Of a DNA stretch of 64,000 nt, positions 48,690-58,524 are shown one piece after another (within the stretch, counting starts at the first letter, position 1; every line of letters starts with the position of its first letter). The stretch comes from Lepidostoma basale (Eukaryota; Arthropoda; Insecta; Trichoptera; Lepidostomatidae), in contig JAHDVF020001557.1 of assembly GCA_022606425.2 (NCBI GenBank), forward strand, positions 1 to 64,000. The letters are read 5' to 3'. The translations under genes and the position numbers were made by a program. The notes beneath the pieces are model-generated. The model made no database searches, was not told where the DNA came from, and worked only from the letters and a program-made list of their open reading frames with translations.

Positions 48690-49290
48690 TTTCATAAATT
48701 AATGGAAGTGAGCGCTTAAGAACGTGAAACACGGGAAACGTTTGAAATGTTCCCGTTATCTCTCCCTTCCCCTCAATCCTAATTAAACCCTCTCCACCTT
48801 TATCCATAACTCCACCCCTTTTAGAACATAAGTGATTTTTCTGTTTTATTTTATTGTTTGTATAATACATTGAAAAAGTTTATGTCATAATTGAATCATG
48901 TATGTGGAGAGGGTCATAAAGTCTTGTGTAAATACCAATTGCAGTTATATTAATTAAAAGGATCCTTGAGATGGTTTGGACATATGGAACGAATGGATGA
49001 GGGAAGAATGGTTAAAAAGTTGTACACAAGTAGCGTGAGTGGAAAAAGAAGCCGAGGACGACCGAGGAAAACATAGCATGACCAAATCAATCAATTACCA
49101 AAAGGCGGCCACATTCGAAGTCGGAATGTAGAGGATCCCGAGAGGTATGCCAGGACAGAGCATTGTGACGAACCATCCTCTCTGCCTACTCCTCCGGGGA
49201 AATGGCATGATGGTTAGTTAGTTAGTTTTTTAATTCAATTATAAATCCACAACACAAAGTGAAGGTGAATATATTTAGAAGAAATGATGA
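48690..49290 (+). mobile_element. Penelope-like gamma 3' end split by RTE-A
   Basis: 48740-48955: ATGTTCCCGTTATCTCTCCC, CATAACTCCACCCC, a decayed ribozyme-like motif (48868-48907: ACATTGAAAAAG ... GAATCATGTATGTG), AATACCAATTGCAGTTATAT. After an RTE-A insertion (48956-49225) the gamma flank resumes: ATAAATCCACAACACAAAGT, GAAGGTGAATATA. Confidence 0.55.
48956..49225 (+). pseudogene. RTE-A LINE 3' end, PPGEMA subfamily
   Basis: AGGATCCTTGAGATGGTTTG, ACGAATGGATGAGGGAAGAA, SVSGKRSRGRPRKT-coding GTGAGTGGAAAAAGAAGCCG, CCTCTCTGCCTACTCCTCCG, GGGAAATGGCATGATGGTTA with a GTTAGTTAG tail. Inserted into gamma Penelope-like sequence. Confidence 0.78.
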
Positions 49291-49340
49291 TAGATAAGCT
49301 ATCTACCTGTATAACATGTCATGAGAATCAATAACTTAAA
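49275..49340 (+). mobile_element. SINE-T 3' scrap
   Basis: GATGATAGATAAGCTATCTA, ATGTCATGAGAATCAATAAC, AGTTGTAAACAG. Confidence 0.55.
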
Positions 49341-49344
49341 AAGT

Positions 49345-49720
49345 TGTAAACAGTCTTCTTCTTCTTCTTCTTCCTCAGCCTATTCCCGTCCGCTCCTAGA
49401 CAAACGCCTCCTCCATTCGCTTCCATGTCACTCTGTCTTGTGCAGACTACATCCAGGTTATTCCGACGTCTCTTTTCAGATAATCCTTCCACCGTGGTTG
49501 CGGTCGCCCTGCACTTCTCTTTGCCGTCCACGGTCTCCAAGTCAGCAGTCTTCTGTCCACTTTTCATCTGAACTTCTGGCTACGTGACCTGCCCACTGCC
49601 GTTTTAGAGTCGCCACCCGGTGGATGATGTCAATGACATTTGTTTTTTCTCTCACCGTATCGTTTCTGACTCTGTCCACACCCAGAGGATGTGGAAGACC
49701 GTCTGGGGCCCACCACCGCA
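49345..49720 (-). pseudogene. RTE-C LINE 3' end
   Basis: Plus tail CTTCTTCTTCTTCTTCCTCA. The complement encodes VRNDTVREKTNVIDIIHRVA, TLKRQWAGHVARSSDEKW, then (shifted) GRPQPRWKDYLKR, TWM-SAQDRVTWKRMEEAFV. 5' truncated near 49685. Confidence 0.8.
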
Positions 49721-49724
49721 CGTA

Positions 49725-50220
49725 CACTCCTACTATTTCCTACGTTTGTCTTCAGCTTCCGCATCTGTACCAGCCGCACTTTATAAATTTATAACACAAT
49801 ATTTTTATTTTTATTTTATCGATGAGTATATTTCTCCAAGCCCTGGCTATTATGACTAGTACCTAATAACTTATATGATCCTTGTTCGTAGTTCCCGTTT
49901 TATTCAATGTGTCATTCTCTTGTCTTATTTATTATCGATGGCATTTGATTATTGATAAGACGTATCAATACAATTACTTAACAGAAGACTTAAATTTAAT
50001 TTTACTGAAAATAACCACATTGATAAATGTAATTTCATTTCTTTCAGAGACAACACGATAAAACAAATAACATTTAAAAGCATCTTAAGTAAAAATTAAC
50101 AGAAAACACACAATCAAACTATTATGAACTTATCGACACATAAATAAGAAGTTTATTGAATCGAGATGAAATTGAATATTTATTTATGAGTGAGTGCGTT
50201 TGTGTATTTATGTAGCATGT
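49725..50220. other. No recognised feature
   Basis: Unique-looking AT-rich DNA. The open frames are short and without domains. Confidence 0.4.
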
Positions 50221-50221
50221 T

Positions 50222-50645
50222 CACAGTGGGATTAGTGACGTCGAAAGGAGAGTTGGTGCGGGTAGCAAAGTGAATGGAGCTTTAAAAATAGTTATTGGAA
50301 ACAAGAATTTATCAATGAAAGCGAAAACGGCCGTTCACAATGGAGTTCTGGTCCCAACCCTAATGTATGGAAGCGAATCATGGAACTAGCAGAAGATGGA
50401 TGAGAGCAGAATAAATGCGGTAGATATGAGATCCCTCAGACGTATGTGTGGTAGAACGATAAACGAAAGAATCTCAAATGCTGATATAAGAAAGGAATGC
50501 AATTATGAAAGGATCGCTGCGTCAAATGTGACATTTGATAATGCCTTAAAAGGGTGAAATATATCATTCCCATAAAATATAATAGTACTTCTAGAAAACT
50601 GACGTTTTAATTCGTATTGAGTATATTTAAATATATCCAATGTTG
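50222..50645 (+). pseudogene. RTE-A fragment and Penelope-like beta scrap
   Basis: 50235-50515: GAGTTGGTGCGGGTAGCAAA, CGGCCGTTCACAATGGAGTT, CTAATGTATGGAAGCGAATC, GACGTATGTGTGGTAGAACG, belonging to the (GTT)n subfamily. 50530-50640: TTTGATAATGCCTTAAAAGG and GTGAAATATATCATTCCC, a decayed beta ribozyme-like motif with its flank. Confidence 0.68.
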
Positions 50646-50659
50646 AATATTCAATTATT

Positions 50660-50990
50660 TTGCTGTCATACCGAAGGTCCCGGTTCGATTGCTACACATT
50701 TGTCTTAGAGATCTCATTTCTACTGCATTTATTCTACTTTCATCCTTCTTTTGCCAGTTCCATGCTTCACTTCCATACATAAGGGTCGGCACAAGAACAC
50801 CATTGTGCACTGCCATCTTGGCTTTTTTGGATAGGCTTTTGTTTGCGATGACAACTTTAAGTGCACCATTTATTCTGTTGCCTGCCCCAACCCTTCTTTC
50901 AATATCCTTCTCCACCCTCCCATCCTTTGTAAACATACTTCCTAAATAAACAAATTCATCCACTTGTTCTAGATTTCAAAATGTTTTAAA
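50660..50990 (-). pseudogene. RTE-A LINE, internal segment
   Basis: Minus frame 50963-50655: DEFVYLGSMFTKDGRVEKDI, ERRVGAGNRINGALKVVIAN, KSLSKKAKMAVHNGVLVPTL, MYGSEAWNWQKKDESRINAV, EMRSLRQMCSN. This is the region just upstream of the common 3' fragment. It stops at a SINE-T B-box scrap (CCGAAGGTCCCGGTTCGATT, 50672). Confidence 0.83.
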
Positions 50991-51236
50991 AATATCTTGA
51001 TAACCACGGACGTCGCCGCGGGCTTGTGTTATATACTCGTACATTAGGGTAGAATTTTCGTTCAAATCATAAAATAAAATAAAATGCCGATAATGAAACC
51101 CCTTTTTTCACACATTGCCATCCATCATCCATATCGTAACTGACAACGTGGAATAAAATCGATTAAAAACCCGCCCCAACCTTATTCTGCTAGATAGTCA
51201 CCAGGAGAACAGGGTGGTCGAAAAAAAACCTTGTAA
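50991..51236. other. No recognised feature
   Basis: No repeat or gene recognised. Confidence 0.4.
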
Positions 51237-51237
51237 A

Positions 51238-52190
51238 CCAAATAACGAACCATCACCCCGTCTCTCCGAAGGGGTATGCAGAAATAATAGACCATCACAC
51301 TATTCTTTCCTGACATACTTTTCTCAATTCCTCAACACTCATACATTGTGACATGCACGCACATCGATTTCTCTGACTCCTCATGTGGTCGAAATTCAAC
51401 TAACTAACCATTACGCCGTTTCCCCGGATGGGTAGGCAGAGAGAATGAATCGCCACAGTGCTCTATCCTGACATAAATCTCGCGCGTTTTCTACATTGAC
51501 ACATCGTGACATGCACGCTCGTCGATTGTTCCAACTTCGAACATGGTCGCCTTTCATTAATTGTTTAATTTGGTCATGCCATGTCAACCTTGGCCTTCCT
51601 CATTTCTTTTTCTATTCACACTACTTGTATATATCTATTTAACCATTCTTCCCTCATCCATTTGTTCCATATGTCCAAACCATCTTAGTGACCCTTTCTT
51701 GATTTTATTTATCACGCATTCATCCGCTTTACATTGCTTTCTTACTTCATCATTAGATATTCCAACATACATTGTTTTTCCGCACATTCTTCTTAGTGAC
51801 CTGATTTCTACGGCATTTATCCTACTTTCATCTTTCTTCCGTCAACTCCAAGCTTCACTTCCATACATAAGGGTCGATATATTTCTATTTGCGGTAGTGA
51901 CTTTGAGTGCACCATTTATTTTGTTTCCAGCTCCAACCCTTCTTTCGATATCTTTCTCCATTCTTCCATCTCTTGTAAACATGCTTCCCAGACATTCAAT
52001 ATTTGATAACTTATCGTGTCGCGTTTTCGTCGGTCCTCCTCCATTTCTAGTTACGCTTACATCGTTAACATACCTATACTTTTTTTTTTAATCTTCAATA
52101 ATTCTTTCCAAGTGCCCGAGCCCGAGCCATTCGTTCTCATTCATTATTAAGCATTTTTATTGATCTATAATCTTAAGACAACGAGCATGA
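51238..52190 (-). pseudogene. Three RTE-A fragments in a row
   Basis: 51245-51400: (GTTA) subfamily 3' end (CATCACCCCGTCTCTCCGAA). 51402-51985: PPGEMA subfamily (TTACGCCGTTTCCCCGGATG, then the MFTRDGRMEKDIERRVGAGN region in complement). 51985-52190: another scrap (ACATTCAATATTTGATAACT, CATCGTTAACATACC). All minus, all frameshifted. Confidence 0.72.
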
Positions 52191-52289
52191 ACTCCAAGTC
52201 CTGGTGAATAGTATGTATGAGGTATGCATGCGAAATGATCTGATGATGAATGTTATTAAGTCCAAGGTAATGATTTTTGAAAAAGAAAA

Positions 52290-52920
52290 TGCAACATTAG
52301 CGTGAATGGTGAAAATTTGGAGCAAGTAGTTGAGTTCGCGTATTTAGGAAGTATGTTTACAAGAGATGGGCGAGTGGAGAGGGATATTGAAAGAAGGGTT
52401 GGGGCAGGCAACAAAGTGAATGGTGCACTTAAAGTTGTCATCGCAAACAAAAACCTATCCAAAAAGCTAGAATGGCAGTGCACAATGGTGTTCTTCTACC
52501 GACCCTTATGTATGGAAGCGAAGCATGGAACTGACAAAAGAAGGATGAAAGTAGAATAAATGCAGTAGAAATGAGATCTCTTAGACGAATGTGTGGATAA
52601 TCTGTGTATGATAGAGTGTCGAATGAAAATATAATAAGTGAAGCGGTGCGAATGATGGTGTCATGAACAAAATAATGAAAGGATCATTAAGATGGTTTGA
52701 ACATATGGAAAGAATGAATGAAGAAAGAATGGTAAAAAAAATATATGTTAATGATGTGAATGGAACCAGAAATAGAGGAAGACCGAGGAAAACGTGGCAC
52801 GATCAAATAAATCAAATATTGAATGTCGGCCATGTGAGGAGTCAGAGAAATCGTGCATGACACGATGTATGAACTTCGGGGAGACGGCGTGATGGTTAGT
52901 TAGTTAGTTAGTTTATAATC
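52290..52920 (+). pseudogene. RTE-A LINE, longest plus copy
   Basis: NGENLEQVVEFAYLGSMFTR, DGRVERDIERRVGAGNKVNG, ALKVVIANKNLSK, then a shift near 52470, GSEAWN region, [61 protein letters not shown] ~85-bp deletion removes the end, before GGGGAGACGGCGTGATGGTT and the GTTAGTTAG tail. Confidence 0.82.
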
Positions 52921-53440
52921 TTAATTCGTTATAGGGTTTGTAAATTGATTATAAACTTGTTTTAATGAAGAAAAAAAAACAATGAATATTTTTTTTGTCA
53001 CACTGCACCTTAACAATACAGCTATTCTAGCCAAGTTCATATCAAATGTCCTTTCAACGTAGTTTACGTATAATGAAGCGGGTAGTTTCACATAAAATTA
53101 TTCAAATTGGCAAAGGTTTATGTTCTAAGCTTCGTCCATCCACCATACCGTTATTTAAATTTAGTTTAAATATAATAATAAAATCTTCGTCTCTACAGAG
53201 AGGAAGGAAATAATATCAGGCGAGCCGAAGTTTAGGGACCCTACTACAAACATTATTTTAAATTTTCCACAAATAAAACAACAATTATCAGAGGATTTGA
53301 CAACATATTTTAATGTTTAGTTTATTCTCCCATTGCCACAGTGGGGAATAATATGATTTGATACAACAACATTTTGAATGTATACAAATTCTTGTAGACA
53401 AATATTGGATTTCACCCATTGCGGATAAATTATTTTTATT
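52921..53440. other. No recognised gene
   Basis: AT-rich; nothing assigned except AATCTTCGTCTCTACAGAGA (53182), loosely like an FB-Z end. Confidence 0.4.
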
Positions 53441-53442
53441 TT

Positions 53443-53835
53443 ATAAGGATTAATTGTATCTCAATAGAGACGAAGATGCAAATTGTTTTCTGGGAAGAGA
53501 AGGTGGTGGCCGAGGCGCTTACAGGACTTATGACCTGTCATTGGTTGGGTTGAGCGATCGCTTCTCTTGCTTTCTAATCTTAATGGATGACGCTTGTGTA
53601 GAGTGAACATAAAAATGTAAAAATAGGCGTAGAAACCTACCATATATACAAGTTCCAAAAAAAACGTAAGACGTGGTGATCATAACGGCGGAATGGGGAA
53701 TGTTGTTAAACGTGAAGCGATCGCTCAACCCAACCAATGACAGGTCATAAGTCCTGTAAGCGCCTCGGCCACCACCTTCTCTTCCCAGAAAATAATTTGC
53801 ATCTTCGTCTCCATTGAGATACAATTAATCCTTAT
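53443..53835. mobile_element. FB-Z, complete 393-bp foldback MITE
   Basis: The left arm (ATAAGGATTAATTGTATCTC ... GGTTGAGCGATCGCTT, 53443-53566) and right arm (complement, 53712-53835) match over about 124 bp with a few differences. The loop contains TGGATGACGCTTGTG and CCAAAAAAAACG. No ORF. The ends extend to ATAAGG/CCTTAT, so any TA duplication is ambiguous. Single arms recur at 1333, 22900, 25195, 47795 and 55690. Confidence 0.85.
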
Positions 53836-53869
53836 GAAATGATTTAATACGATTATTCATGTTGTATAT

Positions 53870-54300
53870 ACCTCTCATTATACGGAAGTGAAACATGGAC
53901 TCTAAAAGTGAACGTAATGAATCGGTCAGAAGCATTCGAAATGTGGATACACAGAAGAATGCTTCGTATACCTTGGACCGAAAAGGTCAGTAACGTCGAA
54001 GTACTTAGGAGAGCCGGAGCCAAGAGAGAGCTGTTGTCGAATGTCAAAGTGAAAAAGGTCTCATATTTGGGTCACGTGCTGCGTGGAGAAAAGTACCGCC
54101 TCCTCCGACTTATATTGGAGGGCAAGATAGAGGGAAGACGGGGAGTTGGCAGAAAACAGATGTCCTGGCTGCGCAACATTAGAGAGTGGACCGGAATGAG
54201 GACGGTGGATGACCTGTTTCGGGCAGCGCAGGACAGGGAGGTTTTCGCCGGAGTGATCGCCAACGTCGGGGGGACCTGACACGGCACAGGAAGAAGAAGA
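53870..54300 (+). pseudogene. RTE-B LINE 3' end, 123 open codons
   Basis: Frame 53908-54279: VMNRSEAFEMWIHRRMLRIP, WTEKVSNVEVLRRAGAKREL, LSNVKVKKVSYLGHVLRGEK, YRLLRLILEGKIEGRRGVGR, KQMSWLRNIREWTGMRTVDD, LFRAAQDREVFAGVIANVGG, T-stop. It ends GACACGGCACAGGAAGAAGA. Intact over its length; 5' truncated. Confidence 0.87.
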
Positions 54301-54324
54301 AGATATACCTCTCATCTCTTTACA

Positions 54325-55135
54325 AGTCTTGGTGTCGAGATGTATGAGGTATGTAAGTTCAATGATTTAATGATGAATGTCGGAAAAGGTGATGGTTTTT
54401 GAAAGGGAAGAGCAAATGACAGTGTATAACATATATGTGAACGAAGAGAATTTGGAGCAGGTGAGTGAATTTGTGTATTTAGGTTGCATGTTCACAGCGG
54501 ATGTCTGAACGGATAGTGACATCGAAAGAAGGGTTGGTGCGGGTAACAATGTGAATGGAGCTTTAAAATTAGTTATTAGAAACAAGAATTTATCAATGAA
54601 AGAGAAAACGGCCGTTCACAATGGAGTTCTGGTCCCAACCCTAATATATGGGAGCAAAGCATGGAACTGGCAGAAGAAGGATGAGAGCAAAATAAATGCT
54701 TTAGAGATGAGGTCCCTAAGACGTATATGTGGTAGAACGATATACGACAGAATCTCAAATGCTATAAATGATATAAGAAAGGAATGTAGAGCGGAAGAAG
54801 GTATTATGAACAAAATTATGAAAGGATCGCTGCGTTGGTTCGGACATATGGAGCGCGTGGATAAATAAAGAATGGTTAAGAAAATATACGTTAACGATGT
54901 ACATGGAGTACGGAGTCGAGGCAGACTGAGTAAAACATGGCATGACCAAATTAATCAAAGTTTAAAGGTTGGTCATGTTAGAAGTCGAAAGAATCGACGT
55001 GCGTGTATGACTCGCTATATGAATGTGGAAGAATTTAGAGAGGTGTACCAGGATAGAGTAGTGTGGGGGTCCATTCTCTCTGCCCACTCCTACGGAGAAA
55101 TGGCGTGATGGTTTGTTGTTGTTGTTATAAAATAA
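54325..55135 (+). pseudogene. RTE-A LINE, (GTT)n subfamily, long copy
   Basis: Starts near MVFERE and NIYVNEENLEQVSEFVYLGC, then FTADV-stop, KKGWCG-type shift, MNGALKLVIRNKNLSMKEKT, AVHNGVLVPTLIYGSKAWNW, QKKDESKINALEMRSLRRIC, GRTIYDRISNAINDIRKECR, GSLRWFGHMERVDK-stop, MVKKIYVNDVHGVRSRGRLS, RACMTRYMNVEEFREVYQD, SAHSYGEMA-stop. Tail GGTTTGTTGTTGTTGTTATA. Several stops. Confidence 0.85.
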
Positions 55136-55685
55136 TAATGGTGAATAGGTTTCAACTATGAATAAAATTATAAATGACACAAAACGTGAGATTTTGTATT
55201 TGGAAGACAAATGGTGAAAGAAGAAGACAAAAAAGACAAAAATGTTTTAAAGTGCAAGGCGAAACAAATTTATCACTACTATTTATATATTTTATTATAT
55301 AAATTAAATCCAATTAAAACCATTCAACAATCGTGTTTTACAATTATTAATTTAATTCAATTTTAGTCATTGTAAAAGTTTTCAAAGACAACAATTTCAG
55401 TTTCGGTATTCAGTAAGAATTTTTCTTTTTATTATAGTAGGAATATTACTATGTAATATTTGTCTCCGTCTTATTGGGGTCGATGTATTCTTTTGTTGGC
55501 TAGACGACATCATTTTATAGACGTTGAGAAAAATCGATTACGCCTAGCCATACGAGTACCCTTTTACGTTGTCCAATAATGCATCAGATCTCCTTTTATT
55601 TGAAAATGTTCTTCCAAGTTTTTCTTTTACGAAGCAGCTTAATGCATCCATAAATATGAAATAAAAATATAATACTTGTTTTGCA
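55136..55685. other. No recognised feature
   Basis: AT-rich; no repeat family or coding signal recognised. Confidence 0.4.
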
Positions 55686-55689
55686 ATTT

Positions 55690-56287
55690 GGTTTTCATGT
55701 TATTAAGTACAATTCTATTTTTTTTTGTATACAAATACTTGAGGGTATTAGTTGAAAACCTGGCAAACTCCATCATTAGATGTTTTGAGTATATCGCAAA
55801 AAACTGATACGCTAATAAAATGCGCTTTTTTACGATATTTTTTTTTTCATCTCAACCAGTTAGTATTTTAAAAGTAATCAGCCATGAAATAATCATCATT
55901 ATGTTGATAATTAAAGTAAAATAATGAATTTCATTTTGGAGTTTGCCAGCTTTGCAACACTCAAGTGGAGGTTGCCATGTTTGCAACAAACCCTATATTT
56001 TAATAGCAAAATTCTTCAGAATGAAGCCGAATTTGAAACTGAAAATCAATAAAAATTGTGTGCAAATGTATTATGAATAAGACCTAATTCATATCTCACT
56101 TTTGATTGTTGGTGGAGTTTGCCGGGTTTGCAAATAATACCCTCACTTGTAGACAAATACTGGATTTTTATCTGAATAGATGGTACTAGTGTACAACAAT
56201 GTGAAGTTATTAAAAATAGTAGCATATATACAAAGTTCCAAAAATTTGTCAAATGTGGTGTCGTAAGAAGACCGGAATGGGGAATGT
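55690..56287 (-). mobile_element. FB-Z arm interrupted by a MITE
   Basis: 55690-55740 (TTGGTTTTCATGTTATTAAG, TTTTTGTATACAAATACT) and 56151-56287 (GACAAATACTGGATTTTTAT, AATAGATGGTACTAGTG, AGACCGGAATGGGGAATGTT) are contiguous in the sister copy at 47799-47975. The intervening ~410 bp is a MITE. The copy stops abruptly against RTE-A at about 56287. Confidence 0.8.
55741..56150. mobile_element. ~410-bp MITE with TGAGGGTATTA termini
   Basis: Left TGAGGGTATTAGTTGAAAAC, CTGGCAAACTCCA; right TGGAGTTTGCCGGGTTTGCA, AATAATACCCTCA: imperfect TIRs of about 33 bp. Comparison with 47838 shows ACAAATACT on both sides (GTATACAAATACT left, GTAGACAAATACT right), a target duplication of about 9 bp whose exact edges are uncertain. 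Internal repeats GGAGTTTGCCAGCTTTGCAA occur near 55965. No ORF. Confidence 0.72.
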
Positions 56288-56660
56288 TAAAATAGATGGC
56301 AGTGCACAATGGAGTTCTAGTACCGACCCTTATGTGAAGCTTGGAATTGGCAGAAGAAGGATAAAAGTAGGATAAATGCCGTAGAAATGAGGTCACTAAG
56401 AATAATGTGCGGAAAATCAATGTATGATAGAATTTCTAATGATGAAGTAAGAAAGGAATGTACGGCGGATGAATGCGTGATAAATAAAATTAGGAAAGGC
56501 TCACTAAAATGGTTTGGACATATGGAACGAATAGATGAGGGAAGAATGGTTAAATAGATATATACAAGTAGTGTATATAGAAAAAGAAGTCGAAGAAGGC
56601 CAAGGAAGACATGGCATGACAAAATGTATCAATTACTGAAATATAATACTTGTTTTTGAG
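56287..56660 (+). pseudogene. RTE-A LINE 3' part, PPGEMA-like subfamily
   Basis: GCAGTGCACAATGGAGTTCT, deletion, GGAATTGGCAGAAGAAGGAT, GATGAAGTAAGAAAGGAATG, GGCTCACTAAAATGGTTTGG, ACATATGGAACGAATAGATG, then AGTGTATATAGAAAAAGAAG (SVYRKRSR). Truncated at about 56640 before the RNRRAC region. Confidence 0.75.
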
Positions 56661-56689
56661 TGAATCTTCTTCTTCTTCATCGTGTCCTG

Positions 56690-56825
56690 ATGATGTCGTG
56701 ACAGAGTGACAAGAGCTATAACTGCTACACTGAATGACCCTGATTCGCTTGCCGACGATGGCAGTGTGAATAACACTTTCTTTGTTCTGGTGTAGAATTC
56801 ACGTGAAAATTAAATTGGCAATAAG
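56690..56825 (+). mobile_element. SINE-T fragment
   Basis: GTCGTGACAGAGTGACAAGA, CCTGATTCGCTTGCCGACGA, TGGCAGTGTGAATAACACTT, GGTGTAGAATTCACGTGAAA. Both promoter boxes are mutated. Confidence 0.7.
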
Positions 56826-56827
56826 CC

Positions 56828-57200
56828 TATCTTCTTCTTCTTCTTCCTCAGCCTATTCCCGTCCACTCCTGGACAAAGGCCTCCTACATTCGCTTCCATG
56901 TCACTCTGTCCTGTGCAGACTGCATCCAGGTTATTCCAACGTGTCTGTTCAGATCATCCTTCTATCGTAGTTGCGGTCGCCCTGCACTTCTCTTCGCCGT
57001 CCACGGTCTCCAAGTCAGCGACTACTTTCTTGTCCACTTTTCATCTGAGCTTCTGGCTACGTTACCTACCCATTGCCATGTTAGAGTCGCCACCTGGTGG
57101 ATGATGTCAGTGACCTTTGTTTTTCCTCTCACCCTATCGTTTCTGACTCTGTCTCTTTGGGCTTATTCCCAACATGGCTCTTTGGGTCACTCGTAGCTTT
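56828..57200 (-). pseudogene. RTE-C LINE 3' end
   Basis: Plus TCTTCTTCTTCTTCCTCAGC is the tail. The complement encodes (E)AFVQEWTGIG, ITWMQSAQDRVTWKRM, SAGRPQLR, WAGHVARSSDEKWTRK, IHHVATLTWQW-like and RDRVRNDRVRGKTKV in shifting frames, ending near RVTQRAMLGISPKRQ. 57200-57345 is unassigned. Confidence 0.78.
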
Positions 57201-57345
57201 TCGGAACTGTGCCTCTGTGTACAAGTGCCGGGACCTATCTAAATGGGATGCCAGTTTCGTAGAGATAGCCCTCAAAGGATCATATCTCCCCTTTTGAAAG
57301 GTTTGGCCGACTTGTGTCGTTTTCAGAGGCTCCGGGTGTAACAGT

Positions 57346-57620
57346 TAGACGGCCTTCGTGGCAGAGTGTCAACAACTATGACTCCCACACCGAAGGCTGA
57401 GAGACTACCACCTAAAATGCCGATAGACTGCCACCTTACACATGTCATAAGAATTAATAGCTGAAAAATGTACATTATGTAAACGTATGTGCAAAGCCAC
57501 AGGAAACTACCACATTAAAGGCTCAAAGGTTCCAAGATCCACAAAGATGATTTGGACACATAGAAAGAACGAATGATGAAAGAATGATAAATACAGTATA
57601 TAGTACCATTTTTTCAAACG
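57346..57620 (+). mobile_element. SINE-T and RTE-A scraps
   Basis: 57346-57490: GACGGCCTTCGTGGCAGAGT, GACTCCCACACCGAAGGCTG, deletion, TGCCGATAGACTGCCACCTT, ACATGTCATAAGAATTAATA. 57545-57605: GATTTGGACACATAGAAAGA (RTE-A, WFGHMER region). Confidence 0.65.
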
Positions 57621-57824
57621 ATATATATAAATATGTAAGCTTGATTAAAATTAAAAAACTATTGTTTTAAATAAGAGTCTTCTTGAATATGTATAATACC
57701 TGTAATACCAATATTTAAATTCAGTAAATTTTACATAAATATTTGAAGATTACTTTTGTATAGAATCATGTTTACCACCCCTGATCTGTATGTTTATAAA
57801 GGACTCGGTTTGCAATAGTGTCAC

Positions 57825-57865
57825 CAGTCTGTCGATGCCAGCAAGCCAGGCGAAACCGGTCGCTG
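57825..57865 (+). ncRNA. Hammerhead-like motif (delta)
   Basis: Helix I CAGU (57825-57828), core CTGTCGA (57829-57835), extra U, helix II GCC (57837-57839) with GGC (57849-57851), GAA (57852-57854), ACCGGT (57855-57860), C17 (57861), helix I GCUG (57862-57865). It has the same A6-to-U change as 46841-46881. A short RTE-A tail scrap follows at 57940-57985. Confidence 0.47.
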
Positions 57866-57989
57866 TCGAAATGAGGACAAAATTTAAAGTGGTTTAAAAA
57901 CATCGTTTTATTTAATTATTAGTGATTCATTATTTCTGCTATCCCTTCGGGCAGACGGTGTGGTGTTTATTTTTTTAGTTAGTTAGTAC

Positions 57990-58355
57990 ACTAATGTATA
58001 TTTACTAGGCTTTAGTGAATTTAGTGTTGACGAAGAAAACTCTTATTTTTATTTTCATATGTACAGTATATCCATAGAAATAAAAGCTGCCAAAAATGGA
58101 AAGCAGTTTCTAAATTATTGATAACTTCAGCGAAAAAATATGTCATTTCATTTCCTTTAAAGGAGCAATATCGCATGATGTTCCATTGATATTATTTCTG
58201 TTTTTTGTAAACACAGCAGAAAAAAATCCAACACTTAAGCATAACCCTCTTTTGACTGTTTTTATGATTATGAATAGTGAAATTTTTCATTTACGAGTAT
58301 ATCGTTCCAAAAATCACTTCAAAAAAAATATTTCTAAATGAAACGATACTTACTT
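57990..58355. other. No recognised feature
   Basis: AT-rich DNA without repeats or coding signals that I can name. Confidence 0.4.
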
Positions 58356-58359
58356 AATT

Positions 58360-58480
58360 AATACGAATGAAAACGTCAGCTTTCTAGAAGGTTTATTTTA
58401 TTTTATGGGAATGACATGTTTCGCGCTTCTAAGGTATTATCATTATTTCTAGACGTAGAAGGGCGAAACACAGTTTCATT
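58360..58480 (-). mobile_element. Penelope-like beta copy
   Basis: AATACGAATGAAAACGTCAG, CTTTCTAGAAGGTTTATTTT, then on minus TGATAA-T-ACCTTAGAAGCGC-GAAACATGTC (about 58404-58435). The plus arm GTAGAAGGGCGAAACACAGT (58448) is truncated. Confidence 0.45.
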
Positions 58481-58524
58481 ATTTCTTGTCGTAGAAGTTA
58501 AAACTGGGTTCTATGGAATAAAAC

